From contig NZ_JARWNX010000054.1 of NCBI RefSeq assembly GCF_029868385.1, positions 62,001 through 126,000 of the forward strand: 64,000 bases of DNA, written 5' to 3'. The stretch is from Nocardia cyriacigeorgica. Lineage in GTDB: Bacteria; Actinomycetota; Actinomycetes; Mycobacteriales; Mycobacteriaceae. A program made the position numbers and the translations under genes. Under the pieces are notes generated by a model. It was not told the DNA's origin. It worked only from the letters and a program-made list of their open reading frames with translations, and made no database searches. Every line of letters starts with the position of its first letter. Position 1 is the first letter of the stretch. Shown here in pieces: positions 36,396 to 46,969 of the stretch.

Positions 36396-37235
36396 TCAGA
36401 ACAGCGTCATCGGTTCGGTCGACACAGGCTCCGGTAGCGGCTCGAGTTCCGGGACCGCGGCGCGCACCTCGTCGTGGAAGCGGCGGGCCAGCTCGGGTGC
36501 GGCGGCATTGTCGGGCGTGTGCAGGAACACCGTCGGCGACCGGCCCTCCCGCAACCACTCCGCGACGGTGCGGACCCACGGCTGCCAGCCCGCCACCGTG
36601 GGTTCGATCGCGTCGCGACCGTGGTAGCGCACGATCGGATATTCGGTGAGCGCACGCATACGGCGCGGCAATCGCGGTTTCTTCCCGCATGCCTCGCGTT
36701 CACCGTCGCTGGTCGGCGCCGAGCCGAAAAGCGTTGTGGTGTCGAACGGTATCCATTCGGCGTCGACGCGCGACAGCACACGTTCCAGGTCGCGCGCCGG
36801 GGCGCCATCGGTGAAGAACGCACCGTGCCTGACCTCGACCGCCACGCGATACCCGTTCGGCAGGCCACGCAGAAAGGCGGCCAGCACACCGAGGTCGGTG
36901 GGCCCGAAGGAGCCGGGCAGCTGGATCCACAGGGCGTGCGTGCGCGGGCCGAGCGGTTCGATCGCGTCGAGGAAGGCACGCAAGTCGGCGTCCGCGCCGT
37001 GCAGTCTGCGGTCGTGGGTGATGGTGCGCGGCAGTTTCACCACGAAGCGGAAGTCGGGGTCGGTCTGCGCGGCCCACGTGGCCACGGTGGCTCGCGAGGG
37101 GGTGGCGTAGAAGGTGGTATTGCCTTCCACGGCCGTGCACCAGCTGGCATACCACCGCAGACGCTCCCCCGCCGGTAGCTGACGCTGCTGCCAGTGCGGA
37201 TGCGTCCACATCGCACATCCAACGTGAAGCCGCAT
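36396..37235 (-). CDS. DUF72 (YecE-like) protein
   Basis: A 279-residue protein with the DUF72 TIM-barrel-like pattern: N-terminal HVGCAMWTHPHW, then VEGNTTFYATPSRATVATWAAQTDPDFRFVVKLPRTITHD, then LWIQLPGSFGP and VAVEVRHGAFF, and a C-terminal VFLHTPDNAAAPELARRFHDEV. The family is widespread and functionally uncharacterised. ATG 37235 gives the family start (MRLHVGC). It overlaps nothing but lies only 61 bp from the divergent Rrf2 gene start and converges on the TPR-like gene with a 10-bp gap. Confidence 0.87.
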   Translation of the reverse strand: MRLHVGCAMWTHPHWQQRQLPAGERLRWYASWCTAVEGNTTFYATPSRATVATWAAQTDPDFRFVVKLPRTITHDRRLHGADADLRAFLDAIEPLGPRTHALWIQLPGSFGPTDLGVLAAFLRGLPNGYRVAVEVRHGAFFTDGAPARDLERVLSRVDAEWIPFDTTTLFGSAPTSDGEREACGKKPRLPRRMRALTEYPIVRYHGRDAIEPTVAGWQPWVRTVAEWLREGRSPTVFLHTPDNAAAPELARRFHDEVRAAVPELEPLPEPVSTEPMTLF

Positions 37236-37296
37236 GTTCCCGACGCTAACGCACCCGCCCGACAACCCTTTAATCGGTATATGTAATATCCCCTTC

Positions 37297-37776
37297 ATGC
37301 GCATGGGCGAAGGCGTCGAATGGGGTATCCACTGCTGCCTGACCATTGCCTGGCTCGAGGATCAGGGACCGATCCCGACGGCCAGGCTCGCGCACTGGTT
37401 CGACCTGCCACAGCAGTATCTGAAGAAGCGGCTACAAGCCCTGGTACGCGCCGAAATCCTGACCTCGATCCCCGGCGCGCGCGGCGGTTTCGAACTGGCG
37501 CGGCGACCGGAACGGATCACCCTCATGGATGTGGTGACCGCGATCGAGGGCCCGGATGAGGCGTTCCGCTGCACCGAGATCCGCCGCGACGGCGTCGGCG
37601 CCACCGCACCGGCCACCCGCTTCGCCACACCATGCGGCGTCGCCACCGCGATGCGCAAGGCCGACCTGGCCTGGCGGCGCGAACTCGCCGCCCAGACCAT
37701 CGCCGACCTGATGGCGCGGACGCCCGAGAGCACCGTCACCTGGACGCGGCGCACGTATGCGCAGCTGACCGTCTGA
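37297..37776 (+). CDS. Rrf2-family transcriptional regulator
   Basis: A 159-residue Rrf2-type regulator. The winged helix spans the N-terminal ~70 residues (PIPTARLAHWFDLPQQYLKKRLQALVRAEILTSIPGARGGFELARRPERITLMDVVTAIEG). The effector loop keeps two cysteines (FRCTEI and TPCGVA); a third, as needed for a typical Fe-S sensor, is not evident, so it may be redox- or ligand-responsive instead. ATG 37297 has TAATAT seven bases upstream and no SD, suggesting a leaderless transcript. It is followed 46 bp downstream by the MFS transporter, its probable target. Confidence 0.85.
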   Translation: MRMGEGVEWGIHCCLTIAWLEDQGPIPTARLAHWFDLPQQYLKKRLQALVRAEILTSIPGARGGFELARRPERITLMDVVTAIEGPDEAFRCTEIRRDGVGATAPATRFATPCGVATAMRKADLAWRRELAAQTIADLMARTPESTVTWTRRTYAQLTV

Positions 37777-37822
37777 ATCAATCCACCACCCGTCGGGTGG
37801 TGTACACACAAGGAGAATAGGG

Positions 37823-39433
<1,611 letters not shown>

Positions 39434-39590
39434 GCGGGCGACGACCTTCTCGATCACCGTCGCCGGCAGCAACCCGCCGCAGCATGAACACCAGGGGCGC
39501 GCGGGGATGGGCTCGCGGCGGGGAAGTGCCCGCCGCGACTTGGGTCGCCCGCCACCACCGACACGAGCGCGGGTGGCCCGCCGGGTCCAC

Positions 39591-39612
39591 GCTCTGAGCC
39601 GTCGCTCAGAGC
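39591..39612. terminator. Hairpin at the 3' end of the Rv3235-like gene
   Basis: A 9-bp perfect stem (GCTCTGAGC at 39591-39599 with 39604-39612, loop CGTC) overlaps the stop codon of the minus-strand gene. It lies between convergent genes and has no U-tract. Confidence 0.45.
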
Positions 39613-40196
39613 AACCGCAGCACCGTCACCTGCCAGCCTCGACGCTTGTGCGCGATCCGGCCCGCCAGGGCGAACGTCTGCTCGCCGCGCGTGTAGGTGC
39701 CGCAGATCTCGGCCGTACGTTCGTCGACCAGCATCACCCGCACCCGCGCGGGCACCGCGACGCCCAGCTCGCGCCCCGGCGCGCAGGCACCGGCGATCAT
39801 GGTGCGCATCGCCGCGGCGACCATGGGATCGGCGAGGGCGGCCAGCTGCGCGAAGGGCCTTCGGCCGTCGACGACTTCGAGCACGACGCGCATCGCCCGA
39901 CCGGCGAAGGCACGGGCTTCCCGAACGCTCGCCGGTTCCGCCCCGGCCGCGCACGCCCCACGCAATGTACGGCGCATACCGGCGGGAACCGTTCGGGCCG
40001 CGGCGGATTCCCGCAGCGCCGGACGCGCATGACACGATCTGGCCGTATCGGGCTCCGAGCGCGGAATCGGTGCTGCCCGGCCGAGCGCGGTTCGCGCACC
40101 CGCCCGCATTCGGCGAGGGTCCCTGTCCGGCATGTATGTCGATATCGGCGGCTCGTACCGCGGAATCGGCGTGAGCCACGGACGTTCTTCGATCAT
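39606..40196 (-). CDS. Rv3235-like Ala/Arg/Pro-rich protein (DUF6459-like)
   Basis: A 196-residue protein of a family confined to mycolic-acid actinobacteria. The N-terminus is disordered and basic after a conserved MIEERPWLTPIPRYEPPIS. The C-terminal ~110 residues form the domain (AFAGRAMRVVLEVVDGRRPFAQLAALADP...CGTYTRGEQTFALAGRIAHKRRGWQVTVLRLL). Homologues are often near secA, but here neighbours are the MFS and YdjM-like genes. ATG 40196 has AAGGGGG seven bases upstream. Function unknown. Confidence 0.78.
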   Translation of the reverse strand: MIEERPWLTPIPRYEPPISTYMPDRDPRRMRAGARTALGRAAPIPRSEPDTARSCHARPALRESAAARTVPAGMRRTLRGACAAGAEPASVREARAFAGRAMRVVLEVVDGRRPFAQLAALADPMVAAAMRTMIAGACAPGRELGVAVPARVRVMLVDERTAEICGTYTRGEQTFALAGRIAHKRRGWQVTVLRLL

Positions 40197-40509
40197 CCCC
40201 AACCCCCTTGCACCGAATCGCGTCGACGCGTTCGGAGAACCTCAGGATGACAAAGGCGCAGGGCCCGGTAAAGACCTCGAGCGGTTCGGGTTTCATATCC
40301 ACCGTCGGGTCGGCGAGTCCGATTCCGCCGGGTGTTTCGCAGCGCCAACCCGTTCGCCATCCGCGGCGAAGCGCATCGGCCGGGTTCGGCCACCGGGTAC
40401 AGCGTCGCGGTAACGACGCAGGTCGACGCGGTGCGCCGGAGTTTGTCTGTGAGTGTTGCTAAGTTCTTCGGGCACATGACGGTCCACCGGTTGGGGGGAA
40501 CAGAGAAGT
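40197..40509. other. Divergent intergenic region
   Basis: About 310 bp between the Rv3235-like gene and the YdjM-like gene. It must hold both promoters, but I could not assign convincing -35/-10 pairs. No repeats, RNA genes or supported ORFs are seen. Confidence 0.5.
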
Positions 40510-41211
40510 ATGCTCGGGCACTCGCATGCCACCAGCGGTGCGCTGGCCTTCGCGGCGACGGCGACCATGGCGCCGGTCGCGGTCTTGGAGTTGGTCCAGG
40601 GCCCGGTGCGGGTGAGTGCCATGGAGCTGGTGCTCGGCACCATCATCACGGCGGGTGCCGCGCTGGTGCCTGATATCGATCATCCGAAGGGCACCATCGC
40701 GCATTCACTCGGACCGGTGACTCATCAACTGGCCAAGGGTGTTTCCCTGGTGTCGGGTGGGCACCGGCATGCCACCCACAGTTTCGCGTTCGTGCTGCTC
40801 GTGGGCTGGGCCACCTGGGCGGGGCAACATGTGTGGGGTAAGTACTTCACCTTGGGGCTGATCTTCTTCATGCTGGCCCTCGGTGCGCGGGCCCTGCATC
40901 TGTGCCCGTCCGGTGATTCGCTCAAAGCGTATGGACCGTGCATCCTGCTGGCAGGTGGTGGCACTGTGTTGATGGCGCGCTGGCTGCCCGATGTCCCACC
41001 GTGGTTACCGTTCGCGATCGGTCTCGGCGCACTCGTCCACCTGATCGGCGACTGCCTCACCGATAAGGGCTGCCCGCTGCTGTGGCCGCTGAACAAACGG
41101 CTCGGGATTCCGCTGATCTCACGCACCGGCAACAAGATCGAGACCTGGCTGCTCACCCCTGCGATGACCTTGGCGACCATCGGCCTGCTCTACGTCCACA
41201 CCGTCCCCTGA
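40510..41211 (+). CDS. YdjM-like membrane-bound metal-dependent hydrolase
   Basis: A 233-residue integral membrane protein of the YdjM/YfhO-like metal-dependent hydrolase family (DUF457). Conserved polar residues sit in MLGHSHATSGALAF at the N-terminus, in LVPDIDHPKGTIAH (about residue 55), in GGHRHATHSFAF (about 84) and in LGALVHLIGDCLTDKG, separated by hydrophobic segments. Members are poorly characterised; in E. coli ydjM is LexA-controlled. ATG 40510 is preceded by GGGGGAACAGAGAAG. Converges on the GGDEF gene. Confidence 0.82.
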   Translation: MLGHSHATSGALAFAATATMAPVAVLELVQGPVRVSAMELVLGTIITAGAALVPDIDHPKGTIAHSLGPVTHQLAKGVSLVSGGHRHATHSFAFVLLVGWATWAGQHVWGKYFTLGLIFFMLALGARALHLCPSGDSLKAYGPCILLAGGGTVLMARWLPDVPPWLPFAIGLGALVHLIGDCLTDKGCPLLWPLNKRLGIPLISRTGNKIETWLLTPAMTLATIGLLYVHTVP

Positions 41212-41225
41212 CCGAACAGTCCAGG

Positions 41226-42497
41226 TCACTGCGCGCGGGTGCGCGAGGGCTTGTTCCGGTACATGGCGGTATCGGCGGCGTGCATGGTCTCGTCGACGGC
41301 GGCGGGTGGTTCCTCCAGGTAGACCGTGCCGATACTGGCGCCGATGCTGATGGGCCGTTCGCCGATCACCATCGGGCGGGTCAGCGCGGCCAGCAGATCG
41401 GCCCGCAATGCGGTGAGCTGATCCTCACCGGTGCACTCCTGCACCATGACGATGAACTCGTCGCCGCCGATGCGCGCGGCGAGCCCGCCGACCGCAGCGA
41501 CGCCCTCCTGCAACCGCTCACCGACCACCCGCAACACCTGGTCGCCGACGGTATGCCCCCATTCGTCGTTGACCTCCTTGAAGCCGTCGAGATCCAGATA
41601 GCAGACACCCACGGGCGGCCTGGCGCTGGCGAGCCGATCGAAGAACAGTCCGCGGTTGGGCAGGCCGGTGAGGCCGTCGTGATTGGCGTCGTGCCACAGC
41701 TGGTCGGCCAACATCTTGCGGTCGGTGACGTCGACGGCGACACCGATCAGGAAGCGCACCCGCCCGGTATGGTCGCGGACCGCGGACATCGACAGATCGA
41801 TGCAGGCCACGGCGCCGTCGGCGCGCAGATGGTCGGTTTCCAGCCGGAACCGGTCGATGGTGCCGGCGAGCAGCTGCTTCATCTGGGCGTAGGCCCGTCC
41901 GATATTGGCTTCACCCACCAGTTCGGCGACCGGACGCCCGGGCATGGACTCCGCCGGCAGGCCGAGCATCTCGGCGAGTGCGGCGTTCACGTCGAGCACC
42001 CGCCCGTCGACGTCGACGGTGCCGATGCCCACCGACGCACCGGCGAAGACCGCGGCGAAGCGGGCTTCGGAGAGCTCGCGCCGGGATTCGGCGGTGCGCG
42101 CCGCGCCGAGGGCTGCCGATAAGGTCGCCTCTTGTTCGGTCAGGGCCGCCGAGCGCAGGGCGGCGGTGAAACCGGTGGCGAATTCGGCGGCGACGAACAC
42201 GGCGTGCTCGTGCACCGTCGCCGCGTCGAGCCCGTGGATTCGTGCGGTGTGATCGGCCATGGCGCCGAAGATGACCGGGATGGTGCGCCCGACGGCCTGT
42301 GGATCGCGATAGTTCGCGCCGACCAACGCCGCCGCGGTCTCGCGCGCCGTGCGCGGTTCGGCGATCCCGCGCAGCGCCGCGACGAGCTGTTCGGCCAGTC
42401 CGGCCAATAGCTCCTCGATCCGGTCGCGACTCAACGTCGGCGCGACCGCACCGTCGAGCGCATCGGCCCACACCACCGCGAGTTCACCCGCGCACAC
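41226..42497 (-). CDS. PAS-GGDEF diguanylate cyclase
   Basis: A 423-residue soluble c-di-GMP synthase. Residues 1-125 form a helical sensor-like region; a PAS domain follows at about 145-265 (RFAAVFAGASVGIGTVDVDGRVLDVNAALAEMLG...DVTDRK); the C-terminal GGDEF domain (about 270-415) has DHDGLTGL-like start HDGLTGLPNRG and an intact active site, RIGGDEFIVM. No EAL domain is present. It lies 36 bp downstream of a methyltransferase gene on the same strand and is probably co-transcribed. GTG 42497 is the only in-frame start before the gap. Confidence 0.88.
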   Translation of the reverse strand: MCAGELAVVWADALDGAVAPTLSRDRIEELLAGLAEQLVAALRGIAEPRTARETAAALVGANYRDPQAVGRTIPVIFGAMADHTARIHGLDAATVHEHAVFVAAEFATGFTAALRSAALTEQEATLSAALGAARTAESRRELSEARFAAVFAGASVGIGTVDVDGRVLDVNAALAEMLGLPAESMPGRPVAELVGEANIGRAYAQMKQLLAGTIDRFRLETDHLRADGAVACIDLSMSAVRDHTGRVRFLIGVAVDVTDRKMLADQLWHDANHDGLTGLPNRGLFFDRLASARPPVGVCYLDLDGFKEVNDEWGHTVGDQVLRVVGERLQEGVAAVGGLAARIGGDEFIVMVQECTGEDQLTALRADLLAALTRPMVIGERPISIGASIGTVYLEEPPAAVDETMHAADTAMYRNKPSRTRAQ

Positions 42498-42533
42498 GAT
42501 CGCACCCCCTGCCGAATCCCCTGCCGCCCTGCG

Positions 42534-43343
42534 TCAAACCTTCCGCGCGAGCCCCGCCAGACCGAGTGAGCGGCCGGGCGCTTCGTGCTGATCGCGCTCG
42601 GATTCGGGCCGCCAGGCAGGCAGCTCCACCACACCCGGCTCGACCAGGTCCCATCCATCGAACATAGCCTCGATGGCCGCACGGGAACGGAAGTGGATGC
42701 CGACGCGGTTGTCCTCGGCCGCCGAGGCACCGAGCTTGTCCGCGTCTTCGGGGCGCAGCGCCGAGGTGAGATGGGAGATCGCGACATAGCTGCCCGTGGG
42801 GACCGCCGCGCGGAGTTCGGCGACCTTTCCGGCCGGGTCGTCGGAATCGGCGACCAGATGCAGCACCGCGACCAGCAGTACGGCGACCGGTCGGTCGAAG
42901 TCGATGAGGCCGGTATCGCGCACCCGGGCCAGCAGGTCCGCGGGCTTGCGCAGATCGCCTTCGATGGCCGCGGCACCCGGCGCGTCGCCGAGGATGGCCG
43001 TGGAATGCGCCACGGCGACCGGATCGAGATCGACATAGAGGACCCGGCTGCCCGGATCGAGTTCCCGTGCGATCTCGTGCACGTTACCGGCGGTCGGGAT
43101 GCCCGATCCGATATCGAGGAACTGGGTGACGCCCGCGCCGACCAGATACCGCACCGCGCGACGCAGGAAGGCGCGATTGCTCAATGCCAGGCGCGGGAGG
43201 TCGGGTACCAGTCGGGTACCCATCTCGGCCGCGCGCCGGTCGACCTCGAAGTTGTGCGATCCACCGAGCAGCGCGTCGTACATCCGCGCCGGGCTCGCCT
43301 GCTGCATGTCCACGCCCTCGGGCGCCCACGCGGGCCTGTCCAT
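42534..43343 (-). CDS. DUF574/PF04672 SAM-dependent methyltransferase
   Basis: A 269-residue actinobacterial methyltransferase-like protein. The N-terminal marker is PARMYDALLGGSHNFEVDRRAAE. The SAM motif I is VTQFLDIGSGIPTAGNVHEIAR (about residue 75), followed by VLYVDLDPVAVAHS. The family is abundant in Nocardia and Streptomyces, and substrates are unknown. ATG 43343 has AGAGGGG five bases upstream. It heads a pair with the PAS-GGDEF gene, which may indicate second-messenger-linked regulation. Confidence 0.87.
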   Translation of the reverse strand: MDRPAWAPEGVDMQQASPARMYDALLGGSHNFEVDRRAAEMGTRLVPDLPRLALSNRAFLRRAVRYLVGAGVTQFLDIGSGIPTAGNVHEIARELDPGSRVLYVDLDPVAVAHSTAILGDAPGAAAIEGDLRKPADLLARVRDTGLIDFDRPVAVLLVAVLHLVADSDDPAGKVAELRAAVPTGSYVAISHLTSALRPEDADKLGASAAEDNRVGIHFRSRAAIEAMFDGWDLVEPGVVELPAWRPESERDQHEAPGRSLGLAGLARKV

Positions 43344-43555
43344 CGATGACCCCTCTGCTCTCGACGATCGCGATCGGCCCGCCGGCGAGCACGGGTCGCG
43401 GCCTGTGTGCTCGTTCACTCCGAACGAACCAAGCGCATGATAGCCCGGCCCACCGACAACCACGCACCACGGCCGATAGGCGACCGAACCCCGTTGCGGA
43501 TTCAATTACTGTGCACGGGTGTGCTTTTCAGTCCTCGACAACGGTGCGGAACCAC

Positions 43556-45067
43556 TCAGCGCACCACCGACTCGACGGGCGCCCGCACCGCCGAACGCGG
43601 GGTGGGGGCCAGGGTCTTGCCGAGATCGGTGCGCATCGTGGTGGCGGAGTCCAGCAGATAGTTCTGCCGCACCTTCCACGGATGACGGTCGCCCTGGCGC
43701 GGGAAGTCACCGATAGAGCGCTGAATGTAGCCGGAGGCCAGATCGAGCAGCGGACGCTCGTCGAGTTCGCCGTCCGGGCGCGGCACCACGGCCGCGTACC
43801 CGTTGCGGTCCATATGGTTGATGATCTTGCAGACCAGACGGGAGGTCAGGTCCGCGCGCAGGGTCCACGAGGCGTTCGTGTAGCCGATGCAGACGGCGAA
43901 GTTCGGCACGCCGGTGAGCATCGCGCCCTGCCAGACGAACTGGTCCGACAGTTCCACCGGCCGTCCGTCCACCACCGGGGCGATACCGCCGAAGGCCAGC
44001 AACTGGAGGCCGGTGGCGGTGATCACCACATCCGCGGGCAGCATCCGGCCGGAGGCCAACCGGATCCCCTCGGGTACGAAGGTCTCGATGTGATCGGTGA
44101 CGACCTCGGCCTGCCCCTTGCGGATGGCTTTGAAGAAGTCGGCGTTCGGCGCCGCGCACAGCCGCTGATCCCACGGGTCGTAGCTGGGCGTGAAGTGTTC
44201 GGCCACCGCTTGCTCGTCCTTCAGGATGCGGGTGGCCAAACCGGTCAGCAAGGCGCGCGCGGCTTCGGGGCGGCGGCGGCAGTACTGGTAGAAACCGACG
44301 CTGAACAGGATGTTCTTGGTGCGGATCAGCCGATGCGCGAGAGTGGGCGGCAGCGTCGCCCGGAGCCGGTCGGCGATCTTGTCCCGTCCGGGGACCGGGC
44401 TGATCCAGGTCGGTGAGCGCTGCAACATGGTGACCAGTTCGGCCTGCTCGGCCATGTTCGGCACCAGGGTGACGGCGGTGGCGCCGCTGCCGATCACGAC
44501 CACCCGCTTGTTCGCGTAGTCCAACTCCTCCGGCCAGAACTGCGGATGCACCACGGTGCCCGCGAAGGTATCGATACCGGGGAATTCGGGCGCGTGGCCC
44601 TGCTCGTAGTTGTAGTAGCCAGCACAGGCGTAGAGGAAATCGCAGGTCAAGGCGCATAGTTCGGTGCCGCCGTGATCATCGCGCTGTTCGAGGGTGAGCG
44701 TCCAGCGTGCGGCCGCGGTCGACCATTCGGCGCCGATGACCTTGGTGCGGTACCGGATCTTGCGGTCGATGCCGTTCTCGACGGCGGTCTCGGTGATGTA
44801 GCGCAGGATGGACGGGCCGTCGGCGATGGATTGGGCGTCGCGCCACGGCTTGAACGGGTAACCGAGCGTGAACATGTCCGAATCGGAGCGGATGCCCGGA
44901 TAGCGGAACAGGTCCCAGGTGCCGCCCATGGCGTCACGCGCCTCCAGCACGGCATACGACTTTCCCGGGCATTCGGTCTGCAACCGGTAGGCGGCGCCGA
45001 TGCCGGACAGTCCGGCGCCGACGATCACCACATCGAGGTGTTCCGGGGCAACAGCGGTCTCGGTCAT
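43556..45067 (-). CDS. Flavin-containing monooxygenase, Baeyer-Villiger/EthA-like
   Basis: A 503-residue FAD/NADPH monooxygenase. The FAD site is VVIVGAGLSGIGAAYRL; the BVMO-specific block GGTWDLFRYPGIRSDSDMFT follows; the fingerprint FxGxxxHxxxWP is FAGTVVHPQFWP (about residue 165); the NADPH Rossmann motif is VVVIGSGATAVTLVP. It resembles mycobacterial EthA-type enzymes that insert oxygen next to ketones or oxidise thioamides. ATG 45067 has a close GGAG. It is divergent from an AraC-family gene with a 70-bp shared promoter region, so that protein is the probable regulator. Confidence 0.9.
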   Translation of the reverse strand: MTETAVAPEHLDVVIVGAGLSGIGAAYRLQTECPGKSYAVLEARDAMGGTWDLFRYPGIRSDSDMFTLGYPFKPWRDAQSIADGPSILRYITETAVENGIDRKIRYRTKVIGAEWSTAAARWTLTLEQRDDHGGTELCALTCDFLYACAGYYNYEQGHAPEFPGIDTFAGTVVHPQFWPEELDYANKRVVVIGSGATAVTLVPNMAEQAELVTMLQRSPTWISPVPGRDKIADRLRATLPPTLAHRLIRTKNILFSVGFYQYCRRRPEAARALLTGLATRILKDEQAVAEHFTPSYDPWDQRLCAAPNADFFKAIRKGQAEVVTDHIETFVPEGIRLASGRMLPADVVITATGLQLLAFGGIAPVVDGRPVELSDQFVWQGAMLTGVPNFAVCIGYTNASWTLRADLTSRLVCKIINHMDRNGYAAVVPRPDGELDERPLLDLASGYIQRSIGDFPRQGDRHPWKVRQNYLLDSATTMRTDLGKTLAPTPRSAVRAPVESVVR

Positions 45068-45102
45068 GGCTCCAGTGTGCGATGGCGGCGGCACCGTCTA
45101 CT

Positions 45103-45140
45103 TGACTTCACGCGACAAGTATTTGATTCTGTGCGACATG
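45103..45140 (+). promoter_or_regulatory. AraC-gene promoter with direct repeats
   Basis: TTGACT at 45103-45108 and GATTCT at 45125-45130 (16-bp spacer) place the start site at the ATG of the AraC gene, i.e. a leaderless mRNA. Direct repeats GCGACAAG (45112) and GCGACATG (45133) are 21 bp apart, two helical turns, typical of AraC half-sites. Confidence 0.5.
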
Positions 45141-46163
45141 TCGGTGATTCGTTCCGCCGGACTACGCGGATTCCGGGCGACGGTCGCGGAGTTGGGCGGC
45201 AATGCCGAGGAGTTCGCCACCGCCTGCGGACTGCCGGTCACCGCCCTCGACACCGATGACATGCTGGTCCCCGATCAGGCGGTGGCCGCGGTGCTCGAAC
45301 TGGCTGCGCACCGGCTCGACTGTCCCGACCTCGGCCTGCGCATGTCCACGCGCCAGGATCTGGCCATGCTCGGCCCGCTGGCGTTGGCCATCCGCAGCTC
45401 CCCCACCCTGGCCGATGTGCTCGAATGCAGCTCCCGGTACCTGTTCGTGCACGCCCGTTCGCTGAGTCTGGTGCTCGAACCCGACCCGTACGGCGACCGC
45501 GGGGTGGTGGCCTTGCGCTATGGCGTGCGGGCGGCGACGGCGATACCGATCCAGGGCACCGACCTCGGGCTCGCCTTCGTACACCGCGCGATCCAGCGGC
45601 TGACCGAGGATCGTTACGGCCTGCGTTCGGTGGAGCTGCCGTATCGGCCGCCCGCACCGCTATCGGTATACGAGCAGTACTTCGGCGCGCCGGTTCGCGC
45701 CGGGCGACGCGATGCGCTGCTGCGAGTACCCGGCACACTCGCGGCCCGTCAGCTCAGCGGTGGTGACGAGAATCTGCATCGGCTCGCCATGGAGTTCCTG
45801 GCTCGGCAGACCGCCGATACCGGCAGCTCGACGGTGCCGAAGGTGCGCGCGGCGGTCCAGCAGCTGCTCGGTACAACACCACCGGAAATCGGTGTGGTGG
45901 CCAGGCTTCTGACGGTGCATCCGCGCACATTGCAGCGCAGGCTCGGCGCCGAGGGCACCACCTTCGCCACCGTCGTCGACGAGGTGCGCCGCACCGAGAC
46001 CCGCCGCTATCTCACCACCACCGATATCTCGATGAGCCAGATCGCCTCCCTCGTCGGGCTCACCGAACAGGCCACGCTGACCCGCTGCTGTCGCCGGTGG
46101 TGGCAGCACCCGCCCACCGCCATCCGCAAGAACCCCGCCCTCGCCCGCGCCGCGGTGACATAG
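45138..46163 (+). CDS. AraC-family transcriptional regulator
   Basis: A 341-residue AraC/XylS regulator. The N-terminal 190 residues are an Arabinose_bd-type domain (RGFRATVAELGGNAEEFATACGLPVTAL...LGLRMSTRQDLAMLGPLALAIRSSPTLADVLE) common in regulators of lipid and ketone oxidation genes. The C-terminal HTH_18 has GVVARLLTVHPRTLQRRLGAEGTTFATVVDEVRR and ISMSQIASLVGLTEQATLTRCCRRWWQHPP. ATG 45138 has no SD and is likely leaderless. Divergent from the Baeyer-Villiger monooxygenase, its probable target. Confidence 0.9.
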   Translation: MSVIRSAGLRGFRATVAELGGNAEEFATACGLPVTALDTDDMLVPDQAVAAVLELAAHRLDCPDLGLRMSTRQDLAMLGPLALAIRSSPTLADVLECSSRYLFVHARSLSLVLEPDPYGDRGVVALRYGVRAATAIPIQGTDLGLAFVHRAIQRLTEDRYGLRSVELPYRPPAPLSVYEQYFGAPVRAGRRDALLRVPGTLAARQLSGGDENLHRLAMEFLARQTADTGSSTVPKVRAAVQQLLGTTPPEIGVVARLLTVHPRTLQRRLGAEGTTFATVVDEVRRTETRRYLTTTDISMSQIASLVGLTEQATLTRCCRRWWQHPPTAIRKNPALARAAVT

Positions 46164-46173
46164 GCTGCGGCTC

Positions 46174-46911
46174 ATGGACTCAGTCGGCGGGTCGAGCGGG
46201 AGCGAAGCGCCACATTCGGACGAGCCGCACACCGAGCAGCTCGCGACACGGTTGAACTGGCTGCGCGCTGGGGTGCTCGGCGCGAACGACGGCATCGTCT
46301 CGACCGCCGGGCTGGTGGTCGGCGTCGCCGCCGCGAACACCGCGACCAGCACCATCTTCACCGCGGGTATCGCCGGGTTGAGCGCTGGTGCCATCTCGAT
46401 GGCGGTGGGCGAGTACGTCTCGGTGAGCACCCAGCGCGATTCCGAGCGGGCGCTGCTGGCCAGGGAACGCAGAGAGCTGCGCGAGAAGCCCGAATCCGAG
46501 CTCGCGGAACTGATCGGCATCTACCGCGCCAAGGGCCTGTCGCCGGATACCGCGCGCAGGGTGGCCGAGGAACTCACCGCCCATGACGCGTTCACCGCGC
46601 ACGCGGAGGCCGAATTGGGCCTGAATCCGAAGGAACTCACCAACCCGTGGCATGCGGCATTGTCCTCCGCGGTCGCCTTCACCATCGGTGCGCTGCTGCC
46701 GTTGCTGGCCATCCTGTTGCCGCCCAACGATCTTCGGATCCCGGTGACGTTCGCGGCCGTGCTGATCGCGCTGGCGCTGACCGGTTCGGTCAGCGCCGGC
46801 CTCGGCGGTAGCAGGCGGGGCCGGGCGGTGGTGCGGGTGGTGATCGGTGGCGCACTGGCCATGGCGATCACCTACGGCATCGGCCAGATCACCGACGTAT
46901 CCGGCATCTGA
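46174..46911 (+). CDS. VIT1/CCC1-family iron/manganese transporter
   Basis: A 245-residue membrane protein of the VIT family. The first membrane block is the diagnostic LNWLRAGVLGANDGIVSTAGLVVGVAAA, then GIAGLSAGAISMAVGEYVSVSTQRDSER. A cytoplasmic metal-binding helical region with repeated Glu (RELREKPESELAEL...VAEELTAHDAFTAHAEAELGL) and three more helices follow. It exports or sequesters Fe2+/Mn2+. TAGGCT ends seven bases before the ATG and there is no SD, again suggesting a leaderless transcript. It begins 10 bp after the AraC gene, so partial co-transcription is possible. Confidence 0.92.
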   Translation: MDSVGGSSGSEAPHSDEPHTEQLATRLNWLRAGVLGANDGIVSTAGLVVGVAAANTATSTIFTAGIAGLSAGAISMAVGEYVSVSTQRDSERALLARERRELREKPESELAELIGIYRAKGLSPDTARRVAEELTAHDAFTAHAEAELGLNPKELTNPWHAALSSAVAFTIGALLPLLAILLPPNDLRIPVTFAAVLIALALTGSVSAGLGGSRRGRAVVRVVIGGALAMAITYGIGQITDVSGI

Positions 46912-46969
46912 GATGCGATGTGCACGCGGTGCCATGCCGCGATGGGCCGGTTAGTGCTGTACTTGGCGG

